Positions 1 through 8,651 of a stretch of 28,159 nt of DNA are shown piece by piece (position 1 is the stretch's first letter; every line of letters begins with the position of its first letter). A program made the translations under genes and the position numbers. Where the stretch lies: the NCBI GenBank assembly GCA_905397405.1, contig CAJPVJ010000323.1:1-28159 (forward strand). Direction: 5' to 3'. Source of the DNA: Oppiella nova (lineage: Eukaryota > Arthropoda > Arachnida > Sarcoptiformes > Oppiidae). The notes under the pieces were generated by a model, which worked only from the letters and a program-made list of their open reading frames with translations, was not told the DNA's origin and searched no databases.

Positions 1-672
1 CAGCGTGTAGCGCTTGCGCGCGCGTTGATATTCGAACCAGAGCTCATACTGATGGACGAGCCGCTTGGAGCACTCGACAAAACGCTGCGTGAACATATGC
101 AATATGAAATAAAGCAGATCCATCGCGACTTGGGCGTCACCATGGTTTATGTGACCCATGACCAATCCGAAGCGCTTACGATGTCAGACCGCATTGCGAT
201 CTTCGAAAATGGAAATATCGTTCAGATCGATAATCCGCGCGCGCTTTATGAGCGTCCGGCCAACGCCTATGTTGCTGGATTTATCGGTGAAAATAATATG
301 CTTTCAGGGCGATCTAATGGTTATGATGAAAATGGTTGCCTTCTTGTCACTCTTGATAGCGGCAACCCCATACATATGCGCGATTTGAACAATATAGATG
401 CAGGAACAGCCGTTACACTCGCAGTCCGTCCGGAGAATATTTCCATCGGAGAAGCCGCTCGACAAAGACGTAATCAATGCAGCGCAACGATAAGCGACGT
501 CACTTACGTCGGAGATCATTTACGTCTGCTTGTTGACATAGGTGCAGGTCAACAACTTGTCCTGCGACGACCCTTGATCGACTTTCCGTCAGAGCCACAG
601 CTCGGACAACCATTACTTATCGGTTGGAACGATACAGACGGGTGTGTGTTCTTTAGTAGCAAAGCAGCCTAG
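1..672 (+). CDS. ABC transporter ATP-binding protein, polyamine/opine (PotA-like) type, 5' end outside window
   Basis: This is the C-terminal part of an ABC importer ATPase that powers uptake across the inner membrane. The reading frame is open from base 1. The first residues, QRVALARAL, are the tail of the ABC signature region. They are followed by Walker B and D-loop (LILMDEPLGALD) and the switch histidine (YVTHDQSEA). The last 110 or so residues fit a TOBE domain, which in this class binds regulators or the transported ligand. The style (LREHMQYEIKQIHRDLGVTMVYVTHDQ) matches the polyamine/opine/phosphonate class, which includes GABA importers of rhizobia. The downstream lhgO and semialdehyde dehydrogenase genes on the same strand make an amino acid or polyamine substrate plausible, but this is inference. 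Walker A and the start lie left of the window. A long inverted repeat just after the stop may end this transcript. Confidence 0.9.
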   Translation, partial: QRVALARALIFEPELILMDEPLGALDKTLREHMQYEIKQIHRDLGVTMVYVTHDQSEALTMSDRIAIFENGNIVQIDNPRALYERPANAYVAGFIGENNMLSGRSNGYDENGCLLVTLDSGNPIHMRDLNNIDAGTAVTLAVRPENISIGEAARQRRNQCSATISDVTYVGDHLRLLVDIGAGQQLVLRRPLIDFPSEPQLGQPLLIGWNDTDGCVFFSSKAA

Positions 673-675
673 GGA

Positions 676-756
676 CTGAATTTAGAGTTTGAATCGCGAC
701 TGACTCAGGCACCAATTCAAACGTTAAATTCAGAAATCCACTCCAAGAATTTTTTT
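676..756 (+). terminator. Long inverted repeat followed by a T run, possible terminator
   Basis: A 19-base arm at 676-694 pairs with 715-733 except for two central positions, around a 20-base loop. It starts 4 bases after the ABC ATPase stop. A run of seven T lies at 750-756, 16 bases past the stem. The stem is AT-rich and the T run is not immediately adjacent, so it is atypical for an intrinsic terminator. It may also be an mRNA-stabilising hairpin or an old insertion scar. Confidence 0.45.
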
Positions 757-906
757 GTGGTGGTCAGTTGAGGTTGGGAACAGTTAATCAAAATAACTGA
801 TCCATTCCTTTGTTACCACAAACGCTCAGCGAAAATATTGCGCTATCGGGGAGATGAAACAGAAACGGTGATTGACGTCGATAGAACGCCATGCAAATAA
901 TCATTA

Positions 907-926
907 TGATGCATCATGCAACAAAT
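907..926 (+). promoter_or_regulatory. Candidate GntR operator A1 (palindrome TGATGCATCA) before lhgO
   Basis: TGATGCATCAT at 907-917, then three bases, then ACAAAT at 921-926. The core is a perfect 10-bp palindrome, extending to 12 bp (906-917) here. The same arrangement with the same spacing occurs at 14110-14129 before the first gntR gene (17 of 20 positions identical). It lies just upstream of the ATG at 941, so a bound protein could block transcription or early elongation. Regulation by the GntR at 14162 is inference. Confidence 0.55.
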
Positions 927-940
927 ATCGAGCGAGAACC

Positions 941-2131
941 ATGTTTGACTACTGTATCGTGGGAGGCGGCATCGTCGGCTTGGCCACCGCATTAAAGATT
1001 GTCAAAAGTGAACCGGGTTCTCGTATTCTTTTGTTGGAGAAAGAAAACTCGCTTGCGGTTCATCAGACGGGGCATAATAGCGGTGTCATACATGCTGGAA
1101 TTTACTACAAACCGGGAAGCCTAAAGGCTGAACTTTGTCGTTCTGGTGAACACCTAACGAAGCAGTTTTGTGAAGAAAACAGTATCCCCTACCGTACTCC
1201 AGGAAAACTGGTAGTTGCAACAAATCCACTCGAGTTGCAGCGTCTCGCAGATCTCGAAATAAATGCGGCCGCAAACGGCATTAACTGTCGCCGGTTAAAC
1301 AGTCAGGAACTTGTAGAGATTGAACCAGCCGTAACTGGGCTTGGTGCTTTGCTCGTGGAGCAGAGCGGCATCGTTGACTATCGCGCGGTTTCCAGAGCAA
1401 TGGGTGAGACGATCAAGGCCGCAGGCGGCACAATCATGTACGACGTAGAAGTCGATCGCATCGAAGAGCGTTCAAATACTGTCCGCATTCATACAAACAA
1501 GGAAGTATGGGAAAGCCGCAATGTCATCGCCTGCGCTGGGCTACAGGCTGACCGTCTTGCTCAACAATCGGGACAAAAAGTCGATTTCCAGATCGTGCCT
1601 TTTCGCGGAGAATATTACGCACTGAAGCCAGAATTAAGCAATTTGGTCAATCGGATGATTTATCCCGTGCCCGATCCATCAATGCCATTTCTGGGCATCC
1701 ACCTGACGCCTATGATGGATGGGAGATTGACTGTGGGTCCAAATGCGGTCCTTGGCATGTCCCGCGAGGGCTATGCAAAATTCTCGACAAACCTGCGGGA
1801 TATGGCCACTTATGCAAGGTTTCCGGGCTTTTGGAAGGTGATCTCAAATAACCTTAGCTCCGGGCTTCAGGAGATGAAAGACAGTATCTTCAAGTCGAGT
1901 TATCTGGAAAAATGTCGCAAATACTGCCCGTCGCTACAAGCAAGCGATCTGCTGCCTTATCGAGCCGGAATACGTGCTCAGGCGGTCTCCAAAGAAGGCG
2001 TATTGATCCACGATTTCAAATTCTTGCAGTCCAAGCGTGTTCTGCATGTCTGCAATGCCCCCTCGCCGGCAGCTACATCGGCAATTCCGATCGGCGATCT
2101 GATCTTCAAACGTTTACAACAAAACAATTGA
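941..2131 (+). CDS. lhgO: L-2-hydroxyglutarate oxidase-like FAD-dependent oxidoreductase
   Basis: This is a DAO-fold flavoenzyme of the LhgO/YgaF type, which oxidises L-2-hydroxyglutarate to 2-oxoglutarate and passes electrons to the membrane quinone pool. From the ATG at 941 it has 396 residues, the usual length. The FAD-binding GGGIVG motif sits at residues 8-13, and the family-typical HQTGHNSGVIHAGIYY stretch follows at about 41-56. The frame is open upstream to a TTG at 872, but the Rossmann motif should start near the N-terminus, so 941 is preferred. It is followed after 7 bases by an aldehyde dehydrogenase gene, as in csiD-lhgO-gabDT operons of enterobacteria and pseudomonads, where it completes glutarate breakdown. 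No csiD (glutarate hydroxylase) gene is visible here. A candidate GntR operator lies 15 bases upstream of the start. Confidence 0.85.
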   Translation: MFDYCIVGGGIVGLATALKIVKSEPGSRILLLEKENSLAVHQTGHNSGVIHAGIYYKPGSLKAELCRSGEHLTKQFCEENSIPYRTPGKLVVATNPLELQRLADLEINAAANGINCRRLNSQELVEIEPAVTGLGALLVEQSGIVDYRAVSRAMGETIKAAGGTIMYDVEVDRIEERSNTVRIHTNKEVWESRNVIACAGLQADRLAQQSGQKVDFQIVPFRGEYYALKPELSNLVNRMIYPVPDPSMPFLGIHLTPMMDGRLTVGPNAVLGMSREGYAKFSTNLRDMATYARFPGFWKVISNNLSSGLQEMKDSIFKSSYLEKCRKYCPSLQASDLLPYRAGIRAQAVSKEGVLIHDFKFLQSKRVLHVCNAPSPAATSAIPIGDLIFKRLQQNN

Positions 2132-2138
2132 GTGAGCC

Positions 2139-3590
2139 ATGTCGAACCAAAATGCATACAAAGACACCCTACTTTTCATCAATGGTAAATGGGTGGAAGG
2201 ACAAGGCGGCAAGCCAATTGATGTCCTCAACCCTGTCAACAACGAGCGAATTGGATCAGTCAGCGTCGCTTCGCAGTCACAACTTCAGGCGGCAACAGAA
2301 GCAGCAGAAAAAGGATTCAAAGTCTGGAAAAATACCAGTGTCTTTGAACGTTCAAATATCCTTAGAAAAGCTGCAACATTGTTGCGCGAAAGAGCCGACG
2401 CTACAGCTCATTTGCTGACACAGGAACAAGGAAAGCCACTGGCAGAAGCCCGTGCTGAAGTGAACGTTTCAGCGGATATATTTGATTGGTTTGCAGAAGA
2501 AGCACGCCGCGCTTATGGGCGGATCATTCCCGCTCGTGATCGTGCGGTAAGACAAACTGTATTCAAAGAGCCGGTTGGCCCAGTGGCAGCATTTACGCCC
2601 TGGAATTTTCCAGTTTCGCAAACCGCACGAAAGCTCGGCGCAGCACTCGCTGCTGGTTGCTCGCTCGTTGTCAAACCATCAGAAGATACGCCAGCGGCAG
2701 CCGCAGTCCTTGCCCATGTACTTCATGAGGCAGGCATTCCAGATGGTGTGGTCAATTTCGTATACGGCGTACCTGCCGATATTTCAAACTATCTGATCGC
2801 TCATCCCGCTATTCGCAAGGTATCTTTCACCGGATCTGTCCCAGTCGGCAAACATCTGGCTGCCCTTGCAGGCAAGCATATGAAGCCAGCAACGATGGAA
2901 CTTGGTGGTCACGCACCCGTTTTAGTTTTCGGCGATGCAGACATTGAGGCTGCAGCGAAAACCATGAGCCAATCAAAATTCCGCAATGCCGGTCAGGTCT
3001 GTGTATCACCCACCCGTTTCCTTGTTGAAGAATGCGCGATTGATCAGTTTGTAGACATTTTCGTTACTGAAACGAAGCGTCTGACAATTGGCTCCGGTCT
3101 GGACGCGGAAAGCAATATGGGGCCACTGGTCTCAGAACGTCGTCTTGAAGCAATTGAATCGCTTGTTGCCGATGCGCGTGAACACGGCGCAAAGCTTGCA
3201 ACCGGCGGCAAAAGGATTGGTAATTCCGGCAATTTTTACGAGCCAACGGTGCTCACAAATATAACGCGCGACATGCGTATCATGAATGAAGAGCCATTCG
3301 GGCCTGCCGCATTGATGATCCCGTTTCAGGACATCAATGAGGCTTTGCTGGAAGCCAACCGTCTACCATTCGGGCTTGCTTCATATGCCTTCACAAAATC
3401 AGCTGCAACGATTAGCGAACTTGAGCGCGGGATTGAAGTTGGCATGCTGTCAATCAACCATCTGGGACTAGCGCTACCAGAAACGCCCTTTGGTGGTGTA
3501 AAAGATAGTGGTTACGGTTCAGAAGGTGGCAGCGAAGCAATTGAGTCTTACTTGACGACTAAATTTGTGTCTGAACGCCACGTACTTTAG
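2139..3590 (+). CDS. gabD: NAD(P)-dependent succinate-semialdehyde-type aldehyde dehydrogenase
   Basis: An aldehyde dehydrogenase of the GabD/DavD group that oxidises a semialdehyde, probably succinate or glutarate semialdehyde, to the dicarboxylic acid in the cytosol. It has 483 residues, full length for the family. Visible catalytic features are N156 (TPWNFP), the general base E254 (MELGGHAP) and the nucleophile C288 (NAGQVCVSP). The nucleotide-binding region includes KPSEDTP and FTGS (about 179-233). It begins 7 bases after lhgO behind a GAGTGAG ribosome site, so the two are surely one operon. The product of the omega-transaminase at 12585-13952 would be a fitting substrate. Chain length cannot be decided from sequence, so the gabD symbol is by similarity only. 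A strong hairpin terminator follows at 3636-3671. Confidence 0.88.
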   Translation: MSNQNAYKDTLLFINGKWVEGQGGKPIDVLNPVNNERIGSVSVASQSQLQAATEAAEKGFKVWKNTSVFERSNILRKAATLLRERADATAHLLTQEQGKPLAEARAEVNVSADIFDWFAEEARRAYGRIIPARDRAVRQTVFKEPVGPVAAFTPWNFPVSQTARKLGAALAAGCSLVVKPSEDTPAAAAVLAHVLHEAGIPDGVVNFVYGVPADISNYLIAHPAIRKVSFTGSVPVGKHLAALAGKHMKPATMELGGHAPVLVFGDADIEAAAKTMSQSKFRNAGQVCVSPTRFLVEECAIDQFVDIFVTETKRLTIGSGLDAESNMGPLVSERRLEAIESLVADAREHGAKLATGGKRIGNSGNFYEPTVLTNITRDMRIMNEEPFGPAALMIPFQDINEALLEANRLPFGLASYAFTKSAATISELERGIEVGMLSINHLGLALPETPFGGVKDSGYGSEGGSEAIESYLTTKFVSERHVL

Positions 3591-3635
3591 CGCACCTATA
3601 ATACTACACACAAGAAATCTATTTGGACTAAAACT

Positions 3636-3671
3636 AAGCCCGCATAGTAAACCATGCGGGCTTTCATTTTT
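3636..3671 (+). terminator. Intrinsic terminator between convergent operons
   Basis: A perfect 10-bp GC-rich stem (AAGCCCGCAT at 3636-3645 with ATGCGGGCTT at 3654-3663), an 8-base loop, then TCATTTTT. It lies between the aldehyde dehydrogenase (+) and hyuB (-), which converge here. The reverse strand also has a short T-rich tail, so it may work both ways. Confidence 0.85.
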
Positions 3672-3688
3672 ACACCATACCCAAACTG

Positions 3689-5485
3689 TTAGTGTTGAGC
3701 AGTCGTTTTCTCTGAGTCAATTTTGAAAGTCCCTGGTTCATTCTCATCTGGCACCAGTACAACGCCATAAACTCTTAGAGCCGCGTCCACAGAGAGCCAG
3801 CCTCGATTGGCGGTAGCAAGCACGCGCTGCGGGTCACGTTTACGAGGATCGCCATAGCCACCACCACCAGAGGCGGTAAATGCAATTTTCGCACCTTCTT
3901 CGATCACAACTTCAGCAAATGCGGGTAACACCTCTTCAGCACCGCTGGCCTGAAGCTTGATTGTTTCCGATGCTTTGCCGGTTCCACCACCCAACACGCC
4001 CCGTGGTGGGAATGTCGTGCCGTCCGCCGCATAGACAATAGTCATATCGTGATCCAATGGATAAAAAACACCACCCACTGTCGGAGCGCCCTCGAATTCT
4101 CCGAACCCTTGAGAGTCCTGAACAACCCCACGTCGCTCAATAATGATTGGATACATGGATTCATCAACTTCAACCGAATCCAATTGGATCAACCCGGCAT
4201 TTGCAGGCCCGCAATACGTGAGCCAGCCGTCATGACCATGCAATGCGCCGCCGCCCGCATAGCCCACAAAGACCTGATTTACATATCCCTTGCCGCCTTT
4301 GTATGGGTCTTGTCCGGAAATAACACCTACGCCCGCAGGCAAATGTGACCCGCCTTCAGCCTGACCATAAGGTGCGCCCATTTCGGAGAAAACGGCATTG
4401 CCTGCAATCATCAGACGGTCGTTCACGTTGGTTGTCGCAACCGAGGTACCCACTGGATATTTTGGTTTGCCTACAACCGAGCCATCACGTAGCAGAACTT
4501 TAATCTGGGATTTAGCCCCTTCATTATGCGGCACAGTTTCGTCGAGATTGTTAAATACCCCAATACGACATGATCCTGTGGCGGTATTTTCGGAAAGATT
4601 CAAGCCGCCCGCAACGCAATCAATATTGTCACGTGCATCAACAACGATTTCGCCCTTCTCTGGATCGACATTTATCGTCAGCCTGACAGGAATCCCCTCA
4701 TCCGCCACTCCGGGAACCGGGTCATGTCGGATTTCGTAACTATATTGACCTGCCGGAAGTTTGGCGATTGCTGCCTTCGCGCAACGTGCTCCGTAGTCAA
4801 ACCAATCTTCGACAAAATCCATTACCGTTTCAGGAGAATATCGTTCCAGCAATTCATGAATACGGCGCTCACCGGTCCGGCAAGCACCGATCTGGGCGCG
4901 CACATCGCCGAGCCACATTTCAGGAACACGGTTACGCATGGAACCAATGCGCAAAATATCCGCCTTTTCCTTATAATTTTCGGCGACCCTTACACAGGGC
5001 CAATGCATGCCTTCTTCAAAAATATTCTTCGCAAACGGCAAATATGTTGAGGGGGTTGGTGCACCTGTATCTGCGTGGTGAGACAGCGCCATCATCCAGA
5101 ATAATGGTTTTCCCGCATAAAATACAGGCATAGCCACGATAAGATCGGCATGATGGGTGCCGCCTGTGAATGGGCAATTGTTGAAGAAGATGTCACCCGG
5201 TTTGATATCATCAAACATCTGAGTGATAGGACGTGTCGCCAAATCCATTGACATTACGTGAATGGGTAACGCGTCTTCAACAGACACAAGACGATGATCA
5301 TAGGTCAGAATGGCGCATGAAAAATCGCGAGCATTTTTGATAACAGCCGAGCGGCTGGCACGCATCACCACAAGCGTCATTTCACGCACAACGGCTTCGA
5401 AACGGCTCTTAAGTACCGACATGAGAAACGGGTCGACGCGACGAGCAGCGGCACCAGTATCAGACATTTTTGCGCTCATATTCAT
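3689..5485 (-). CDS. hyuB: HyuB-type subunit of ATP-dependent hydantoinase/oxoprolinase/lactamase
   Basis: This is the B subunit of an HyuA/HyuB (oxoprolinase, N-methylhydantoinase, caprolactamase) amidohydrolase. The B subunit carries the hydrolytic half, acting on an intermediate phosphorylated by HyuA. From the ATG at 5485 it has 598 residues. It shows the family start DPFLMSVLKSRFEAVVREM, the NNCPFTGGTHHADL motif, and the glycine-rich C-terminal ASGGGGYGDP signature. The open frame runs on to 5599 inside hyuA, but AGAGAGG eight bases before the ATG at 5485 points to that start; an ATG six bases later is an alternative. It follows hyuA by 17 bases as the last gene of the six-gene operon. 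An acetophenone-carboxylase-like role is possible but less favoured. The exact substrate is unknown. Confidence 0.88.
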   Translation of the reverse strand: MNMSAKMSDTGAAARRVDPFLMSVLKSRFEAVVREMTLVVMRASRSAVIKNARDFSCAILTYDHRLVSVEDALPIHVMSMDLATRPITQMFDDIKPGDIFFNNCPFTGGTHHADLIVAMPVFYAGKPLFWMMALSHHADTGAPTPSTYLPFAKNIFEEGMHWPCVRVAENYKEKADILRIGSMRNRVPEMWLGDVRAQIGACRTGERRIHELLERYSPETVMDFVEDWFDYGARCAKAAIAKLPAGQYSYEIRHDPVPGVADEGIPVRLTINVDPEKGEIVVDARDNIDCVAGGLNLSENTATGSCRIGVFNNLDETVPHNEGAKSQIKVLLRDGSVVGKPKYPVGTSVATTNVNDRLMIAGNAVFSEMGAPYGQAEGGSHLPAGVGVISGQDPYKGGKGYVNQVFVGYAGGGALHGHDGWLTYCGPANAGLIQLDSVEVDESMYPIIIERRGVVQDSQGFGEFEGAPTVGGVFYPLDHDMTIVYAADGTTFPPRGVLGGGTGKASETIKLQASGAEEVLPAFAEVVIEEGAKIAFTASGGGGYGDPRKRDPQRVLATANRGWLSVDAALRVYGVVLVPDENEPGTFKIDSEKTTAQH

Positions 5486-5502
5486 CTCTTTAGCCTCTCT
5501 GC

Positions 5503-7563
5503 TTAGTCTACCTGGACAACAAGATTGCCGTATTCGTCGACGACAGCATTGTGGCCGTGCTTCAGATAGGCTGTGAAAGTCTCGGCATCGATAATGCATG
5601 GGCCGATCAGATCAGCCCCCATTCCAAGGCCGGTCAATTCGTATACCGGCAGTTCTTCGCGCCTGCCCTTCTCATGGCTGTAAACTTTACGGGTGGCTTT
5701 GGGTTCAACAGGACCGTTTTGTGCTAACAGCTTATGGTTGAGCCAAATATCCTGGCCTGTGCGCTTCCCAATGGCGCGTAGTTTCCAAGCCGTAAACTCG
5801 ACAACGTCGCCGTCTGCGCGAATCGAATAGATACGTTCGTGCATCTGGTGGAAAGCTTCGACAAATTCAGAGAGCTGTGTCGCAGAAATTTGTCCATTTT
5901 CGACAGTGAATGGAACTTCAATTTCAAATGACTGATATTCGTAACGCCCCATGAACGTGAATTCAAAACGGCGATTGGCATCCGGGACGCCCGCTTCTTC
6001 AAGGAAACTGCTGCCGGATTGAATAAGCCGAGCCAGAATGGCGTTCACACCATCGGGATCAAACCGCTCACTTGACGTTAGTAACACGCCGGTATCTTCC
6101 CGGCGAATATCTGAAATCAGCCCACCGAAAGCCGACAATCCTGCCATGAACCGCGGAATCATATAGCGTTTAAGGCCAAGAATGTCGGCCATTTCTGCGA
6201 TGTGAATTGCTGTTGCGCCGCCACCGCATACAAAGAAACTATCGCGCGGATTGATACCTTCACGCACAGTGATTTCTTCAATAGCTGCAACCATATTGTG
6301 GTTTGATGTGGTATAGATCGCATAGGCAGCCTCCTCATTGGAAACCCCAAGTTGCCCCGCAACCTGTGCTACAGCCGCTTCAGCAAGATCCCTGCGCAGT
6401 TGCATTTTACCACCCAGAAAGTAATCCGGGTCGACGATACCGAGAACCACATTTGCATCTGTGACAGTTGGAAGAGTACCACCTTTATCATAACAGGCAG
6501 GCCCCGGACGGGCGCCAGCGCTATGAGGTCCAACATGCAACAGGCCACCGTCGTCAACAGAAGCGATGGAACCGCCTCCTGCGCCGACCGAACGCACATC
6601 TACCTTAGGAATACCAAGACTATCATGGTGGATCATACTATCTGGTGTGATAATAATTTGATGATTGCGCAGCGCGGACACATCGAATGTCGTTCCGCCC
6701 ATATCACCCACGATAATGTCCGGTTCATCAGAAAGCGCGAGTGCTGCCATCGGTGCGAGCGTGGGCCCTGACATGACCGAATAAATCGGCTTCTTGATCA
6801 TTTCCGCAAGAGGCATCATCCCGCCAACACAATTTGCCAGCAGCAACTCGCCCTCAAAACTCGTCCCGTCGAGAGCGACGCGAAGTTTTTCTATATAACG
6901 CTTAACGATTGGATTGATTGAGGCGTCTATGGCGGCAGCAATAATACGCTTATATTCCCGCGGCATCGGGTTGATTTCGTGGCTCAGTGTGATTGCTACG
7001 CCCGGAAGCCTTTCCTCCAGAATATTACGTATTTCCAACTCGTGATCGGGATTGACGACGGACCAAAGCAAACCAACCGCAATTGCTTCAACGCCAAGTT
7101 TGGCGAAGTCATCAGCGGCACGAATAACGTCTTCGCGATTGAGTTCTCGAATGACACGGCCTCGAGCATCAATACGTTCACCAACCGTGCGCGTGAGATG
7201 GCTCGGGACATAAGCATCCGGATAATCAAGACGCCATTGAAATGCACCTTTGCGCGGTCCTTCGCGCAGAACCAGCACGTCCTGATGACCTTCTGTAACA
7301 ATCAATCCAACCTTGACGGTCTTCCGCTCAACCAGCGCATTTGTCGACACCGTTGATCCATGAACAATCAGGTCGATGTTTTTGAAAAACTGATCGGACG
7401 TCAGGTTATAGCCTTCAGCAGCCACATGAAGAACGTTGATAAAGCCATTTTCAAACTCACCGGGTGTCGTTGGTGATTTAAAAATGGAGATTTCACCATT
7501 TTCATTTGAAACCAGACAATCGGTGAAGGTTCCACCAATATCGATACAAACCTGATATGTCAT
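5503..7563 (-). CDS. hyuA: HyuA-type ATP-binding subunit of hydantoinase/oxoprolinase/lactamase
   Basis: This is the A subunit of the HyuA/HyuB family. It uses ATP to activate a cyclic amide (5-oxoproline, hydantoin or a lactam) for ring opening with HyuB in the cytosol. It has 686 residues, the usual length. The actin-like ATP-binding motifs are visible: DIGGTFTD at residues 8-15 and, in the middle, GDMGGTTFDVS followed by a glycine-rich GAGGGSIA loop. It starts 99 bases after the last permease gene and ends 17 bases before hyuB. The direct link with a complete ABC importer suggests that the imported compound is the amide substrate. Related enzymes are known that open 2-pyrrolidinone-type lactams, valerolactam and caprolactam (OplBA, CapAB). 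Those are candidate substrates by analogy only. Confidence 0.9.
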   Translation of the reverse strand: MTYQVCIDIGGTFTDCLVSNENGEISIFKSPTTPGEFENGFINVLHVAAEGYNLTSDQFFKNIDLIVHGSTVSTNALVERKTVKVGLIVTEGHQDVLVLREGPRKGAFQWRLDYPDAYVPSHLTRTVGERIDARGRVIRELNREDVIRAADDFAKLGVEAIAVGLLWSVVNPDHELEIRNILEERLPGVAITLSHEINPMPREYKRIIAAAIDASINPIVKRYIEKLRVALDGTSFEGELLLANCVGGMMPLAEMIKKPIYSVMSGPTLAPMAALALSDEPDIIVGDMGGTTFDVSALRNHQIIITPDSMIHHDSLGIPKVDVRSVGAGGGSIASVDDGGLLHVGPHSAGARPGPACYDKGGTLPTVTDANVVLGIVDPDYFLGGKMQLRRDLAEAAVAQVAGQLGVSNEEAAYAIYTTSNHNMVAAIEEITVREGINPRDSFFVCGGGATAIHIAEMADILGLKRYMIPRFMAGLSAFGGLISDIRREDTGVLLTSSERFDPDGVNAILARLIQSGSSFLEEAGVPDANRRFEFTFMGRYEYQSFEIEVPFTVENGQISATQLSEFVEAFHQMHERIYSIRADGDVVEFTAWKLRAIGKRTGQDIWLNHKLLAQNGPVEPKATRKVYSHEKGRREELPVYELTGLGMGADLIGPCIIDAETFTAYLKHGHNAVVDEYGNLVVQVD

Positions 7564-7662
7564 ATAATCCTCAAGATCTCTCTTCGAGCCGAAATTGGAG
7601 ACGGTTTGCTCTCTGAAGCTTATGCAACCGTCCAGATTGTGTTGCTGGCTTTGGGTAGATGA

Positions 7663-8649
7663 TTAGCGCGGCACTTCCTCCCGAACGATAATCAGAGAGG
7701 CGATGATGATAAGCCCCAGGAATATCTGCTGGAGATAACCGTCCACCTGAATAAGGTTCATTCCATTGGAAAGAACGGTAATGAAAACGGCACCTATCAA
7801 AGCAGCTGTTACGCCGCCTTCTCCGCCGGACAGGCGAACACCGCCGACCACTGCCGCCGCGATGGATTCAAGGGTCAAATTTCCGCCCAGATTGGGTTCT
7901 CCTGATCCTGTGCGCGCCGTCAACATAACCGCACCCACTGCTGTCAGAAGGCCACAAATAGTGTAGGCCATAATGACCACAGGCTTCGCACGAATTCCGG
8001 CCACATTGGCCGCCTTTGGATTGGCCCCTATGATATAGATACTGCGGCCGAACCTGGTGGCAGAAAGCGTGACGCCAAGTATGAGGAAGGTCACGGCCAA
8101 AACCCAGATAGGCATCGAAATACCGAGCATTTTCCCTTGCGAAAACACTGCATTGAACACCGGTGGCAAGCCGGTAATTGGAAAGCCACCACTGACGGTT
8201 GAAGCCAAAGCAAGTACGATATTGGCCATACCAAGAGTAGTGACAAGCGGATTGAGTTCAAATCCTGCAATCAAAATACCATTGGTTAAGCCGATAGCTG
8301 ATCCCAGAAGCAAAGCCACACCGATGCCGAACAGCATTGATGAAATATCAGCGCCACCGGTCCCGACCATCACCATTGCCGAAACAACGCTGATGAGCGA
8401 AATATTGAACCCAAGGGAAAGATCAAACCCGCGTGTGAGGATGACAAAGGTTTGTGCCATCGCGAAGATAGCCAGAAAACTCGCCTGAACAAGAATGTTC
8501 TGCAGATTACCAAGCGACCAAATGCGGGGCTCTATGCTTCCAAAGAAAATCAGGACAGCAACAATAGCCAAAGGCAGAGCAAACGCAGATAAAGACTGCG
8601 AAAACGCCTTAAACTTCATTTTTGGGAGCATTGAAGTTACATCAGTCAT
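7663..8649 (-). CDS. RbsC-like ABC transporter permease (CUT2 family), second
   Basis: An inner-membrane permease of the BPD_transp_2/RbsC family with 328 residues, made of repeated long hydrophobic segments (8 to 10 helices by eye). The family-typical conserved loop GGNLTLESIAAAVVGGV lies near residue 250. A short cytoplasmic N-terminus precedes the first helix. It begins two bases after the first permease gene, so translation is probably coupled, and the two likely form a heterodimeric channel with the ATPase at 9659. CUT2 permeases usually carry pentoses or other sugars and autoinducers. Next to hyuAB and a TorT-like binding protein, a non-sugar cargo is likely here, but the permease sequence does not show it. 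Confidence 0.9.
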   Translation of the reverse strand: MTDVTSMLPKMKFKAFSQSLSAFALPLAIVAVLIFFGSIEPRIWSLGNLQNILVQASFLAIFAMAQTFVILTRGFDLSLGFNISLISVVSAMVMVGTGGADISSMLFGIGVALLLGSAIGLTNGILIAGFELNPLVTTLGMANIVLALASTVSGGFPITGLPPVFNAVFSQGKMLGISMPIWVLAVTFLILGVTLSATRFGRSIYIIGANPKAANVAGIRAKPVVIMAYTICGLLTAVGAVMLTARTGSGEPNLGGNLTLESIAAAVVGGVRLSGGEGGVTAALIGAVFITVLSNGMNLIQVDGYLQQIFLGLIIIASLIIVREEVPR

Positions 8650-8651
8650 CT

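Noticed and set aside
781-799. CAGTTA-N7-TAACTG inverted repeat upstream of lhgO
   Set aside because: Only six bases per arm and not repeated elsewhere in the window; no support for an operator.
872-940. Upstream extension of lhgO from a TTG
   Set aside because: It would place about 23 extra residues before the FAD motif and cover the candidate operator; the family starts at the ATG at 941.
1912-2418. 168-codon open frame crossing the lhgO/gabD junction
   Set aside because: It overlaps two well-supported genes in another frame and its product resembles nothing.
4146-4156. A fifth exact ATTGGATACAT, inside hyuB
   Set aside because: It lies within the coding sequence, over codons for Met-Tyr-Pro in the protein, far from any start. 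A regulatory role is possible but chance from coding is simpler.
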